From the NCBI GenBank assembly GCA_016795105.1, contig JAEUIH010000006.1:174902-238901 (forward strand): a stretch of 64,000 bases of DNA. Reading direction: 5' to 3'. This document shows positions 1-8,644 of this stretch, piece by piece. The notes under the pieces were generated by a model that searched no databases, was not told the DNA's origin, and was given only the letters and a program-made list of their open reading frames with translations. Source of the stretch: Planctomyces sp. (lineage in GTDB: Bacteria > Planctomycetota > Planctomycetia > Planctomycetales > Planctomycetaceae). Each line of letters opens with the position of its first letter. The stretch's first letter is position 1. The translations under genes and the position numbers were made by a program.

Positions 1-804
1 GCTTCGGCCTGATTTGACCATTCTTTTCGAACCGGGATGCAACCTGCTTCGAGATCGAACCACCACTTTGATGTCCGATTCGCTGTGGCTTCAATGGCTG
101 ATCCGGGAGTGATTTTGAGTACGATGCACGTTCGTCCATTCACGAGCTCCCTGCCAAGGGACTCTATGTGTTCCGTTCGATGAATCCACTCACTGACCCA
201 GCAGCACTCTGCGTTGTGCCACAAGCCGTCAAGGATTCTCGATACCGTTTGATGTTGAAGGGGATGAACAGACGAAAATTTGATTTTTGGCGATGCAACT
301 GGCTGCAGGGGCATGAGTGTTATGGATTCAAACTGTTCAGGATCGTCAGGACTGGAGAGAGCGATCCAGTAACGAAATCCGTCAACAGCGTTCCGGCGAC
401 GATAGGTCAGTTTCGATGCAATACGGGACTCCGTCAGTGAATGAAAACGGAATCGATTTTCGTACCACAAAGTTGTGGTGTCTTCCTGAACAACAGGTTC
501 TGTGAGCGGCAGATTGACCGTGCCAGGTCGGAGAGGTCTTCGGCGAGAGTTGGTTGTTCGTGTTTGATGGGTTGTTAGTCGGATCGACTGAAATGAATCT
601 CGCCAGACTCTCAGCTGATCAATGACAAATGAGATTTGTCGATCTGCTGACTCGTGCTCAGCTGGAGGAGTTTGAGCCAGCAATGATTGGGAGCTGATCA
701 GAATGCAGACGAATCCGGCAGCGATGTAGTGAGTAAGAAGTCTGACGACAGGGGAGCGTGTGACGGCAGGCATAGACACAACGCTCCTTCCTGAACGCTG
801 TTGG
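1..804. other. Region without a recognisable gene
   Basis: About 800 bases at the left edge hold only short open frames (for example 168-440 on the plus strand, 90 codons) whose translations are rich in Cys, Arg and Trp, show no domain and have no convincing ribosome site. No tRNA, repeat or terminator is visible. It may be the spacer downstream of the leftward MFS gene or the remains of a decayed gene. Confidence 0.4.
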
Positions 805-2070
805 TCAGCCTGTTCGCTGAGCCGCCAGCGCTGTTAGTCGTTGAAAGATCATGCAGTAAATACTGATCGCCATGAGAATAACAAAAAACGTCGTAATCCA
901 AACACTGGCGGCCCCAAAACGGGACAGGATTTCTCCTCCGACGGGCGGTCCGACGGCCATCGCAACGGAATGTGACATTGTGAAGACTCCCTGATATCGG
1001 GCGCGCAGTTCTCTGGGAGCCATATCAGCGACGATTGCCTGCTTAAACGGTGCCTGAATGATCTCGCCAAGCGTCCAGATCACGATGGTGCCAAGAAAGT
1101 GCCATGTGGTGGTTGCGAACGCAGTCAATCCGAAGCCGATTCCCAGAAGGAGTTCGCCGGCAAGGATCAGGCTGACGCGGTTGAACCGACTGAGAAAGTG
1201 TGTCATTGGAACCTGCAAAAGAACGATCAGGATCCCGTTGATGCAGATCATTCTGCCGTAGTCGCCTTTAGAATAGCCAAGTTCTCTCATGTAGAGTGGC
1301 AGGGTTGAGAACGCCTGCATGAACACGAGGCTGGTCAGCAGGTTGCCGAGGCACCATGCCATGAAAGTGCGATCCTTCAGGATGATTCGGACGGCGGCTC
1401 TGAGTGGAATGTCGGCATGTGTTGTATGATCGGGTGAATGGGAGCTGGAGTTCGTCTGTGCAAATCCGGGATGAGTTTCACGAATAAACAGCAGGATCAC
1501 AAATCCGTAGAACGCGGTCGTTACGGCATCACCCCAGAACAGCAACTGGAATGAATGATCCGCAAGCAGACCACCGACTGGCGGTGCAACTGCAAACCCC
1601 AGGTTAATGGCGATATACATCAATCCGAACGCAAATGCTCGCTGGCTGGGCGGGACGAGGTCGCCGATCATTGCAGCGGAGGCCGGGCGGTACATTTCGG
1701 CAATGACAGCGAAGACAAAGACACAAAGCATGAACGTCAGGCCATCGTTAACGACGCTGATCAGTGCCAGCATGACCGCACCTCCCCAGAGTGCGAAGAT
1801 CATTGTTGACCGGCGTCCAAATCGGTCGGCGAGTTGACCTCCGATCAGTGCAGACAGGATTGAGCCAACTCCGAATGCGCCGATGCAGCGAGTCGCGAAT
1901 GTTGCATCAAGTTTGAGATGTTCGGTGACGTAGAGTGTCATGAAGACGATGACGAACGAACCGGCTTTGTTCAGGAATGTACCGGCGCAAAGAATGTGGA
2001 GTGCGGCTGGCAGCTGGAGATAGTTCCTGAAGATGCTGCTCGACGCGGTCGAAGCGGGGGCGGAGCACAT
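805..2070 (-). CDS. MFS family transporter
   Basis: A 421-residue polytopic inner-membrane protein of the size usual for major facilitator transporters (about 12 membrane helices). The family signature between helices 2 and 3 is visible as GGQLADRFGRR near residue 78, and hydrophobic helices fill the chain with a charged central loop (around residues 200-220, Ser/His-rich) that splits it into two halves. Substrate cannot be told; the overall look is of the drug/multidrug-type MFS group. It stands alone, divergent from the helicase gene at 2505, with about 430 bases between them. The N-terminus (Ser/Ala-rich, about 15 residues before the first helix) makes the chosen start reasonable. Confidence 0.85.
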   Translation of the reverse strand: MCSAPASTASSSIFRNYLQLPAALHILCAGTFLNKAGSFVIVFMTLYVTEHLKLDATFATRCIGAFGVGSILSALIGGQLADRFGRRSTMIFALWGGAVMLALISVVNDGLTFMLCVFVFAVIAEMYRPASAAMIGDLVPPSQRAFAFGLMYIAINLGFAVAPPVGGLLADHSFQLLFWGDAVTTAFYGFVILLFIRETHPGFAQTNSSSHSPDHTTHADIPLRAAVRIILKDRTFMAWCLGNLLTSLVFMQAFSTLPLYMRELGYSKGDYGRMICINGILIVLLQVPMTHFLSRFNRVSLILAGELLLGIGFGLTAFATTTWHFLGTIVIWTLGEIIQAPFKQAIVADMAPRELRARYQGVFTMSHSVAMAVGPPVGGEILSRFGAASVWITTFFVILMAISIYCMIFQRLTALAAQRTG

Positions 2071-2504
2071 AGCAAAATCCGTTTTCCTGACCGCCGAACG
2101 ACGGGGTTATGGGATCCGAAAATCTGAGTGGTACGTGGCCACAGGACACGCAATCCGGGGGCAGGGTGCACAAGAAACTGGTGTGAATTCGTTCACAATG
2201 TAACGGGAAGTCAACACCTTTGGGTTGCGGGAAGTAAACATAACCGGACTTTTCGGGGCCGTGGATTCGCAATCTTCAGGATTTCAGGCCCCCTCCCGGA
2301 ATTGGCTCGCATGTCAGGCGAAAACGCGGTAATCTATGCGATTCAGTCGGGTGAGTGAAGAAGTCTGTGAAACCCTTCCGACCCGGTTTTCTGCTTGATG
2401 CCAATGCCCGCGAGACACCGGAGCGACTGCTCCTGCCGCTCAAATTCAGGGTTTTCTCAACGTTTCGGGCAGTTGTCACTTACGCTTTCAGGGTGTTCAA
2501 GTTC
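2071..2504. other. Divergent intergenic region / long helicase leader
   Basis: This 434-base gap separates the divergent MFS and helicase genes and should hold both promoters; no clear -35/-10 pair stands out. The helicase frame stays open upstream to 2355, but the peptide there (residues such as KPFRPGFLL) does not look like any helicase N-terminus, so the stretch is more likely a long untranslated leader. Confidence 0.35.
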
Positions 2505-4592
2505 ATGAGTTCTCTCGCCGAAGGGCCCGCTTTTTCTGCACTTGGATTGTTGCCCGGAGTTCAGGCCGCCGTTGATGACAAAGGCTACTCCGTACCAACA
2601 CCAATCCAGGCTCAGACCATTCCATTTCTGCTTGAAGGACGCGATGTTCTTGGGCAGGCCAGTACCGGAACCGGAAAGACGGCAGCATTTGCTCTGCCAC
2701 TGCTTTCAAAACTCGATGTCAGCATTCCAAAACCTCAGGTTCTGGTCCTCGCCCCCACGCGAGAACTGGCAATCCAGGTTGCTGCATCCTTTTCGGGTTA
2801 TGGTGTACAGCTGCCAGGTCTGAATGTTCAGGCAATCTATGGTGGTGCTTCCTACTACCATCAGCTGAAAGAACTGCGACGTGGTGTTCACGTTGTCGTT
2901 GGAACTCCGGGTCGAGTGATGGATCACATGCGACGCGGAACCCTGCAGCTGGACGGTTTGAAATGCCTGGTGCTCGACGAAGCCGATGAAATGCTTCGTA
3001 TGGGATTTGTTGATGACGTCCGATGGATTCTGGAACAGACTCCACCGGAACGACAGATCGCTCTGTTCTCCGCCACGATGCCGGATCCGATTCGCAGAAT
3101 TGCTCAGGAATACCTGAAGAATCCGGCCACCATTACAATCGAAGCCTCTGCATCTGCCACTCCAACAATTCGACCACGGTTTCTTGTTGTCTCTCCGCGT
3201 GACAAGACAGATGCTCTGATTCGAATCCTCGAGACCGAGGATGCTGATGGCGTGATCGTGTTTGTAAAGACTCGGGAAACCACTGTTCGCGTTGCGGACG
3301 TGTTGAACGAGCACGGGTTCTCTGCAATTGCCATCAATGGCGATATTGAACAGAAGCAGAGAGAGCACACGATTGAGCAGCTTCGGAACGGCCGGTTTGA
3401 TATTCTGGTTGCCACCGATGTTGCCGCCCGAGGGCTGGATGTTCAGCGAATCAGTCATGTGATCAATTATGACCTTCCTCATGACTCGGAAGCATGGATT
3501 CATCGCATTGGTCGAACCGGCCGCGCTGGTCGATCCGGAGAGGCGTTGCTGTTCCTGAGTCACCATGAACGCCGACATCTGCGAGGGCTTGAACGAGCGA
3601 CTCGACAGGTGATTACAGAAATGCAACTCCCTTCATCAGCCGCCGTGAACCTTCGGCGTAAGGCAGAATTCAAGAAGCAGGTCATCGAAGCGATTGACAA
3701 GACAAATCATGCGGCGTTTCGCGCTTTGCTGCTGGAACTTCAGCAGGAAAGTGGCAAGTCGATGGAAGATCTGGCCGCCGCAGTCGCTGTCATTATGCAG
3801 GGTGATCAGCCCTTTATGCTGGAAGAGCCCAAACGGCCTGAACGTCCATCTCGTCGGCCTGGTCCGGGCGAGCATGGTGGGTTTGACGATCGCCGCGGGC
3901 GAAATGATCATCGCCATGCTGAAGGTACTCGCGGACAAAATGGTCAACGTGGCCAGAATACTCCTCGTGGACGCAGCCGTGACGAGAAAAAGCCTCATGC
4001 GTTCGTGCCGGGGGCAGTGCCTGTTGAAGCCAGTTTTGTTGAGCATAGACATCGAGCCGAGCAGGGCGGCCATCGAGGTCCCTCTCACATTGCTCGCGAC
4101 GCAGGGTCTGGTCGTTCAGCCGGTGGCGACGGGCGAAGTATGAATGACAGCCGAGGGATGAATGACGGCCGAGGTGTAAGGGAAGGGCGAAGTGACGGAC
4201 GATCAGCCGGCGGACGGCCTCGACGTGGCGGTGAATCCGGGATGGAAACGTTCCGGCTGGAAATCGGGCTTGATCACGGTGTGAAACCGTCGAATATCGT
4301 CGGGGCAATCGCCAACGAAGCCGGGCTCGATTCGAAGAACATCGGACGCATCGAAATTCGCGATAACCACAGCTTCGTTGATCTTCCGGAAGGAATGCCG
4401 AATGACGTTTTCCGGGGATTGAAAGAGGTTGTTGTACTCGGTCGACACCTTCGAATTTCGCGAACACGTGCGGAACGCGGTGGCGGTCAGTTTCATACTC
4501 CAGGTCGAGGACCTCGACGTGACCGTGAAGAATCTGCGAGCGGCCATAAGAATCGACGTCCGGCCGTACGACGTAAACGACCGCAGGAGTAG
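2505..4592 (+). CDS. DEAD-box ATP-dependent RNA helicase (DeaD/CsdA-like)
   Basis: A 695-residue RNA helicase expected to unwind structured RNA in ribosome assembly, mRNA decay or cold adaptation. Visible motifs from the chosen start: Q motif (PTPIQAQTIP, about residue 31), Walker A ASTGTGKT (about 52), PTREL, DEAD (VLDEADEM, about 157), SAT (LFSATMP, about 187), and the C-terminal helicase signatures TDVAARGLD and HRIGRTGRAGR. Residues about 440-580 are a low-complexity Arg/Gly/Asp/His-rich linker, followed by a DbpA-type RNA-binding domain (about 581-655) and a basic tail. This is the DeaD/CsdA arrangement. The ATG at 2505 is preferred to an in-frame ATG at 2355 because homology begins just after it. 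The small membrane protein gene follows within 7 bases. Confidence 0.9.
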   Translation: MSSLAEGPAFSALGLLPGVQAAVDDKGYSVPTPIQAQTIPFLLEGRDVLGQASTGTGKTAAFALPLLSKLDVSIPKPQVLVLAPTRELAIQVAASFSGYGVQLPGLNVQAIYGGASYYHQLKELRRGVHVVVGTPGRVMDHMRRGTLQLDGLKCLVLDEADEMLRMGFVDDVRWILEQTPPERQIALFSATMPDPIRRIAQEYLKNPATITIEASASATPTIRPRFLVVSPRDKTDALIRILETEDADGVIVFVKTRETTVRVADVLNEHGFSAIAINGDIEQKQREHTIEQLRNGRFDILVATDVAARGLDVQRISHVINYDLPHDSEAWIHRIGRTGRAGRSGEALLFLSHHERRHLRGLERATRQVITEMQLPSSAAVNLRRKAEFKKQVIEAIDKTNHAAFRALLLELQQESGKSMEDLAAAVAVIMQGDQPFMLEEPKRPERPSRRPGPGEHGGFDDRRGRNDHRHAEGTRGQNGQRGQNTPRGRSRDEKKPHAFVPGAVPVEASFVEHRHRAEQGGHRGPSHIARDAGSGRSAGGDGRSMNDSRGMNDGRGVREGRSDGRSAGGRPRRGGESGMETFRLEIGLDHGVKPSNIVGAIANEAGLDSKNIGRIEIRDNHSFVDLPEGMPNDVFRGLKEVVVLGRHLRISRTRAERGGGQFHTPGRGPRRDREESASGHKNRRPAVRRKRPQE

Positions 4593-4598
4593 TCGAGA

Positions 4599-5039
4599 GT
4601 GGATGCCGAAGACTCCATTGAGTTGTCTCACAACGAGCAGGGGGGCGAATATCGTCCTTACGCCCCGCCTGTTTCTGTGGATGAAGAATTCAATGCGAGT
4701 CTGAAGCGAAAACTGGCAGCGATCCTCGTTGGGTGTGTTGTCTTCTTCTCATCGTTTTTCGTATTGGCCGCTTTTGCCTTCGGACTTGTCATCCTGATGC
4801 AGGGTGAGAGTGGAGCACTGCCCGTAAATCTGCGGGATCTGCAGTGGGATGCCGCGTGGAAGGAACTGGTGTTCTATGCACTTCCGGGTGTGGTAGTCCT
4901 GTTTTCTCTGCTGTTGGCGGTTTTCAGTGCGAGGAAAATTGTCTGGGTCTCTGAAAAGGAACGCCTGCACCGACAGCGCGTTCAGCAACTATCGCGTGCC
5001 GTCGATGAATGTCGTCTTCAGGCAACCAATGGTGAATAA
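4599..5039 (+). CDS. Small two-helix membrane protein, unknown function
   Basis: A 146-residue protein with two predicted membrane helices (about residues 36-65 and 87-110), an acidic N-terminus and a basic, heptad-like C-terminal tail (KERLHRQRVQQLSRAVDECR) that could be cytoplasmic. No family is recognised. Translation starts at a GTG six bases after the helicase stop, with a GGAG ribosome site at 4586-4589 that lies inside the end of the helicase gene, so the two genes are very likely co-transcribed and translationally linked. It converges with the gene at 5043-6134, leaving only 3 bases between stops. Confidence 0.7.
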   Translation: MDAEDSIELSHNEQGGEYRPYAPPVSVDEEFNASLKRKLAAILVGCVVFFSSFFVLAAFAFGLVILMQGESGALPVNLRDLQWDAAWKELVFYALPGVVVLFSLLLAVFSARKIVWVSEKERLHRQRVQQLSRAVDECRLQATNGE

Positions 5040-5042
5040 CGG

Positions 5043-6134
5043 TTACCTCGACCTCTGCAGATGTATGGTAATTGGAAAGTGATCACTGAAACCTGAACCG
5101 GAGTCCATGCGGAATTCCCTGGGGCGGTTCTTTCGTCCGATCATTGCTTCTGGTCGAGCAATGCGAACATCCGGAATGCCGAAACTGGTTTCGCCGGTGG
5201 AGATCCCGGCAAGACCAAGACAGATGCCTCTCGACAGGACAAATTGGTCGGTCAGAACAAGGGGCAGGCTGGGATCGGTGGTTCTTGTTCCCTGGTCTGG
5301 CTGAGTAAGCAGTGACCACATCGGGTTGAACAAAGGCACAGCACGCCCGTAGTAGGACTTCCATGAAGGAAGATTTCCCCGACTCATGCGAATCGATTCG
5401 TCCATATGTTCCCGACTGTACGCTGCATTCAGGCTTCGACGAATGCTGATATCCCACGGTTCATCATTGAAATCTCCCATGACGAGCACATTTCGATTCC
5501 ATCGCTGGTTGAGTCTGAAGAGGGACACATCATTGTCATTCATTTCCAGGTATTCACGGCGACTGACTCGAACAGCATCTCCAATGATTCTTGAACAGTG
5601 GCTTGCAGCGGCGATGCGGAGCGGTTCTGTGGCTGACGCCGAGGGCTTTCGTGAGGGCCAGTGATTCACAAGGACCATCAGATCGGCTTCATCATCAATC
5701 GTTGTCAGGTGAACTTCCAGGATGTCACATGTTGGAAATCGATGGTCAATCAGATGTCCTCGATTTGGTTCTGAACTCTGCCTGAATACTCGGTCCGAAT
5801 AGATCAGGGCTGTGTCCCAGGATGAAAATCCCGGATTGGAAACGACCGCCAGTTGGTAGTCGCTGCGGCCAATTTCCTTCAGGAGGCGTCGAGCAATGCG
5901 TTCATTTTCGATTTCACAGAGCCCAATCAGGTCCGGCCCCTCACCATCAAACAGGTTTGAAATAATGCCGGCGAGATTCTGGATCTTCAGTTCCAGCGAT
6001 TTTCTGTCCCATCCAAACACGGCCGTGTATTCCAGTTCGGCTGCGACGGATGACCCATCAAGGTCGAACAGGTTCTGAACGTTCCAGAACGCAACCCGGA
6101 TTCGTTCCGGATGAGATGCTGTTTCCGTACTCAC
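5043..6134 (-). CDS. Endonuclease/exonuclease/phosphatase family protein
   Basis: A 363-residue member of the metal-dependent phosphoesterase superfamily that includes exonuclease III and DNase I. Visible signature blocks are VAFWNVQNLFD near the N-terminus (metal-binding Asn), the Glu of GLCEIENE (about residue 77), the VLVNHWPSRK block with its His (about 158), GDFNDEPWD (about 225, catalytic Asp/Asn) and SDHFPITI near the C-terminus (catalytic Asp-His). All expected active-site residues are present, so it should be active; whether it cuts DNA or a phosphoester such as an inositol phosphate is open. There is no obvious signal peptide. It is the last gene of a tight leftward operon behind truC and the DUF58 gene (12-base gap). 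Confidence 0.85.
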   Translation of the reverse strand: MSTETASHPERIRVAFWNVQNLFDLDGSSVAAELEYTAVFGWDRKSLELKIQNLAGIISNLFDGEGPDLIGLCEIENERIARRLLKEIGRSDYQLAVVSNPGFSSWDTALIYSDRVFRQSSEPNRGHLIDHRFPTCDILEVHLTTIDDEADLMVLVNHWPSRKPSASATEPLRIAAASHCSRIIGDAVRVSRREYLEMNDNDVSLFRLNQRWNRNVLVMGDFNDEPWDISIRRSLNAAYSREHMDESIRMSRGNLPSWKSYYGRAVPLFNPMWSLLTQPDQGTRTTDPSLPLVLTDQFVLSRGICLGLAGISTGETSFGIPDVRIARPEAMIGRKNRPREFRMDSGSGFSDHFPITIHLQRSR

Positions 6135-6146
6135 AGAAAGAATCCT

Positions 6147-7043
6147 TCAAAACCGAGCCTGCCGCTGAAACAGATATTCGAGAAGTGCTTTGTCGAACGG
6201 CATGCTGGTATCCAGAGCCACATAGTCGGCACCAATGTGCATGCAGGTTTCTTTGTAACGAGTTCTCATTTCATTGAGCGCATCCAGATACTCAGACCGT
6301 ATCGCTGCAGCATCGACAATCTCATGGTCCTGACTCTCCGGCTCAAGCAGGTCGACACTCCCGCTGAACGGAAATGAAACTTCGGCTTCATCAAGTATGT
6401 GAAACACGATCACATCGTGGCCTGCATGACGGAGCATCCGAATCGCACTGATCGTCTCATCCGGGTCGGCAAGCAGATCGGAGAAAAGCATCATCAAACT
6501 GCGATGCCGAATCATGGCTCCAATTCGGCGGAGGTTTTGAGCGAGTCCTGTAGATCCGGTTGGTGCTGACTTCTGAAGAAGTGCAAGCATATCCCCCAGA
6601 TGGGATCGCCGACTTCGAGCAGGCAAACTGGCTCGCAACTGATCGTCAAAAGTCATTAAGCCAACAGGGTCCTGCTGGTGGATCATCAGATAGCTGAGCG
6701 CCGCAGCGAGGCAGATTGCATAGTCGAACTTCGTGAGCGTCTGTCGATACGTGTACGCCATGCTGCGGGACAGATCCATCAGCAGATAACCGGTAATGTT
6801 GGTCTCGGCCTGATATCGCTTGATGTAGAGCCTGTCTGTGCGTGCAAATACCTGCCAGTCAATGTCCTTCGGATCGTCTCCGGAGCTGTAACGTCGATGT
6901 TCACTGAATTCGACGCTGAACCCATGGAAGGGACTTGAATGCAGACCCGTCAGAAAGCCCTCGACGATGAACTTCGCTCGCAGATCAAGACGAGCGATAT
7001 TCTGGATGACTTCGGGTTTCAGGTATTGCTCGGCAGATGTCAT
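6147..7043 (-). CDS. DUF58 domain protein (vWA-like)
   Basis: A 298-residue protein with the DUF58 signature: FSEHRRYSSGDDPKDIDW near residues 47-64, followed by a von Willebrand A-like fold with a MIDAS-type stretch (LLMDLSRSM, about residue 89). It has no membrane helices, so it matches the short soluble DUF58 form. In most bacteria such genes neighbour a MoxR AAA ATPase and BatA-type vWA genes; none is seen here. Instead it sits between truC (stop at 7059) and the endonuclease/exonuclease/phosphatase gene (start at 6134), with gaps of 15 and 12 bases. Its ATG lies in the second unit of a 19-base tandem duplication. Confidence 0.87.
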   Translation of the reverse strand: MTSAEQYLKPEVIQNIARLDLRAKFIVEGFLTGLHSSPFHGFSVEFSEHRRYSSGDDPKDIDWQVFARTDRLYIKRYQAETNITGYLLMDLSRSMAYTYRQTLTKFDYAICLAAALSYLMIHQQDPVGLMTFDDQLRASLPARSRRSHLGDMLALLQKSAPTGSTGLAQNLRRIGAMIRHRSLMMLFSDLLADPDETISAIRMLRHAGHDVIVFHILDEAEVSFPFSGSVDLLEPESQDHEIVDAAAIRSEYLDALNEMRTRYKETCMHIGADYVALDTSMPFDKALLEYLFQRQARF

Positions 7044-7061
7044 ATTGCTCGGCAGACGTCA
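7024..7061. repeat. 19-base tandem duplication at the truC/DUF58 junction
   Basis: Two adjacent 19-base units (7024-7042 and 7043-7061) differ at one position (ATG versus ACG on the plus strand). Read on the coding strand, the first unit begins with the TGA stop of truC and the second carries the ATG of the DUF58 gene at its boundary. A similar 19-base duplication sits at the TetR/ispG junction. Confidence 0.85.
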
Positions 7062-7826
7062 GTCAGTGTTGAGTTCCGATTCCGGACGGATTTCCGGGGA
7101 AGCCTGATGGAGATATACCCGATATGGGAGAAGTTTTGTAATTAGTGACTCAAAACTGTGGTCCGGCGGGCAATGTACTGAGATCGGTGAACCGGTGAAA
7201 GGGTGAGTAAATTCGAGTCTCGTAGCGGCAAGCATCAGTCGGTCGAGTTGAAACTGTTGGCGGAAGAAGCGGTTTTGAGTGTTATCGCCGTGACTCGTGT
7301 CGCCAAGAATCGGGTGATGAATATGGTTCAAATGGCGACGAATCTGGTGCCATCTGCCGGTTTGAGGCTCTGCGGTCAACAAGGTACATCGAGTTGTTGG
7401 ATATCGGTCGGAACAAATTGGAAGTTCAAAAAACTGATCCGACTGATAGTTCGTCACCGACGGCTGAGCATTCTTAGGGGCTCTTCCGGGTTTTGGGCGA
7501 GGCCGAAGCGGCTTGTCAATCACGCCATTTGCCGGTGTAAAACCCCTGACGAGCGCCAGATACGTTTTGTTGACCTTTCTGTCCAGAAAAAGCTTTCCGA
7601 GCTCTGAGGCTGCCTGTTGAGTTCTTGCGAACATCAAAAGTCCGGATGTCGCCCGATCCAGTCGATGCACGGGAAAGACCGGAAAGCCCAGTAAGTCTCG
7701 GATTTTCTGTAGAAATGGAGTTTCGCCGGTCCCCCAATCTTCCGGACGATGGACAAACACTTTTTCGGGCTTGTGGGTGACAATCAAGTGATCGTCTGTA
7801 AACACAATGTACGTAAAATCAGTCAT
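7059..7826 (-). CDS. truC: tRNA pseudouridine synthase TruC (RluA family)
   Basis: A 255-residue RluA-family pseudouridine synthase. The catalytic block is HRLDRATSGLLMF (about residue 54, catalytic Asp), and the family C-terminal block ends in LTHPFTGSP-like FTHPFTGSP. The signatures CSDRYPTTR and TGRWHQIRRHLNHIHHPILGD match E. coli TruC, the enzyme that modifies U65 in tRNA, better than RluA, RluC or RluD, and there is no S4 domain. Length is close to the family norm (260). It is the first gene of a leftward three-gene operon with DUF58 and a phosphoesterase, and is divergent from the LuxR-type regulator. Confidence 0.88.
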   Translation of the reverse strand: MTDFTYIVFTDDHLIVTHKPEKVFVHRPEDWGTGETPFLQKIRDLLGFPVFPVHRLDRATSGLLMFARTQQAASELGKLFLDRKVNKTYLALVRGFTPANGVIDKPLRPRPKPGRAPKNAQPSVTNYQSDQFFELPICSDRYPTTRCTLLTAEPQTGRWHQIRRHLNHIHHPILGDTSHGDNTQNRFFRQQFQLDRLMLAATRLEFTHPFTGSPISVHCPPDHSFESLITKLLPYRVYLHQASPEIRPESELNTD

Positions 7827-7975
7827 TTTTCTGTTTTACCACCAATTCAGTTTTTTTGTGTCCGGTTTCGGGAAGGCAGTGCGATACCAAATATGGCCGT
7901 CTTTGCATCATGCTCATCCCGTTCGATCAGACCGTCCACAGCAAATTCACTCGCTGTTTTTGGTGTTTCTCAGGC

Positions 7976-8644
7976 ATGTCTCAAGTCTTTTCAGTTCATT
8001 CCGACGACCCCGCAATCCTGCGGACATTATGCCAGTCAGACCCAACACCGTGGTGTTTTATTCCTTTTGGGGAGAAACGGCTCACAAGGTGTTCAGATGC
8101 GTTCGTTCGGCTTTGGGATATTTCTGAACTTTGTTGTGAAAGTGTGTGTGGGTCGATTTCTCTGGATGATCCACGATTTCAAAGGGCGTTTTCTCGTCTG
8201 GGACTGTCCAGTGAGTTTCTGAATGATATCGCAGACGGAATTCACAGTACTTTTGAATCGGCATCATTGCTGGTGAGGAATGACGGGATTCGCTTGCGGA
8301 TCGCGTTGTCGTCTGTGCTTGACGACAACGGTCGGCCAGCTGGTCGGCTCGTTCGCTTTTCCCCCATTATACCCAGTCAGCTGACGGAGCAGATGGTTGC
8401 CAGCGTTGCGGAAGCACGTCGTCGTCTGACGATCCTGACAGAGCGGGAGAGCGAGGTAGTCGATTTGTTGTTTGAAGGGCGGACGAATAAGGCGATCGCC
8501 ATTATGACTCGGCTGAGCGAAAAGACGATTGAGAAGCATCGCTCCCGGATCATGCAGAAGCTTCAGCTATCAAGTACTGCGGAGCTAGTGAAGCTGATCG
8601 CAAGGGCTCGACTGTTCGAAGAATCTCCCAACTACGGGTTCTGA
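7976..8644 (+). CDS. LuxR-type transcriptional regulator with PAS-like sensor region
   Basis: About 222 residues. The C-terminal 65 residues form a GerE/LuxR helix-turn-helix (LTERESEVVDLLFEGRTNKA, then SEKTIEKHRSRIMQKL), close to the FixJ/NarL output domain. The N-terminal part has no receiver-domain aspartate pocket; it resembles a PAS fold (CSDAFVRLWDIS, then VRNDGIRLRIALSSVLDDNG with a GR loop), so a ligand or redox signal may be sensed. The start is uncertain: the frame is open to 7856, but the Cys/Phe-rich peptide before the ATG at 7976 looks non-coding. The gene is divergent from truC and converges with the HEAT gene, overlapping it by 13 bases. Confidence 0.75.
   Translation: MSQVFSVHSDDPAILRTLCQSDPTPWCFIPFGEKRLTRCSDAFVRLWDISELCCESVCGSISLDDPRFQRAFSRLGLSSEFLNDIADGIHSTFESASLLVRNDGIRLRIALSSVLDDNGRPAGRLVRFSPIIPSQLTEQMVASVAEARRRLTILTERESEVVDLLFEGRTNKAIAIMTRLSEKTIEKHRSRIMQKLQLSSTAELVKLIARARLFEESPNYGF

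Noticed and set aside
168..440. 90-codon frame at the left edge
   Set aside because: No ribosome site, no domain-like sequence and an unusual residue mix; overlapping alternative frames exist.
2706..3626. 306-codon frame antisense to the helicase gene
   Set aside because: It is the mirror of a strongly conserved coding frame and its protein has no recognisable motif.
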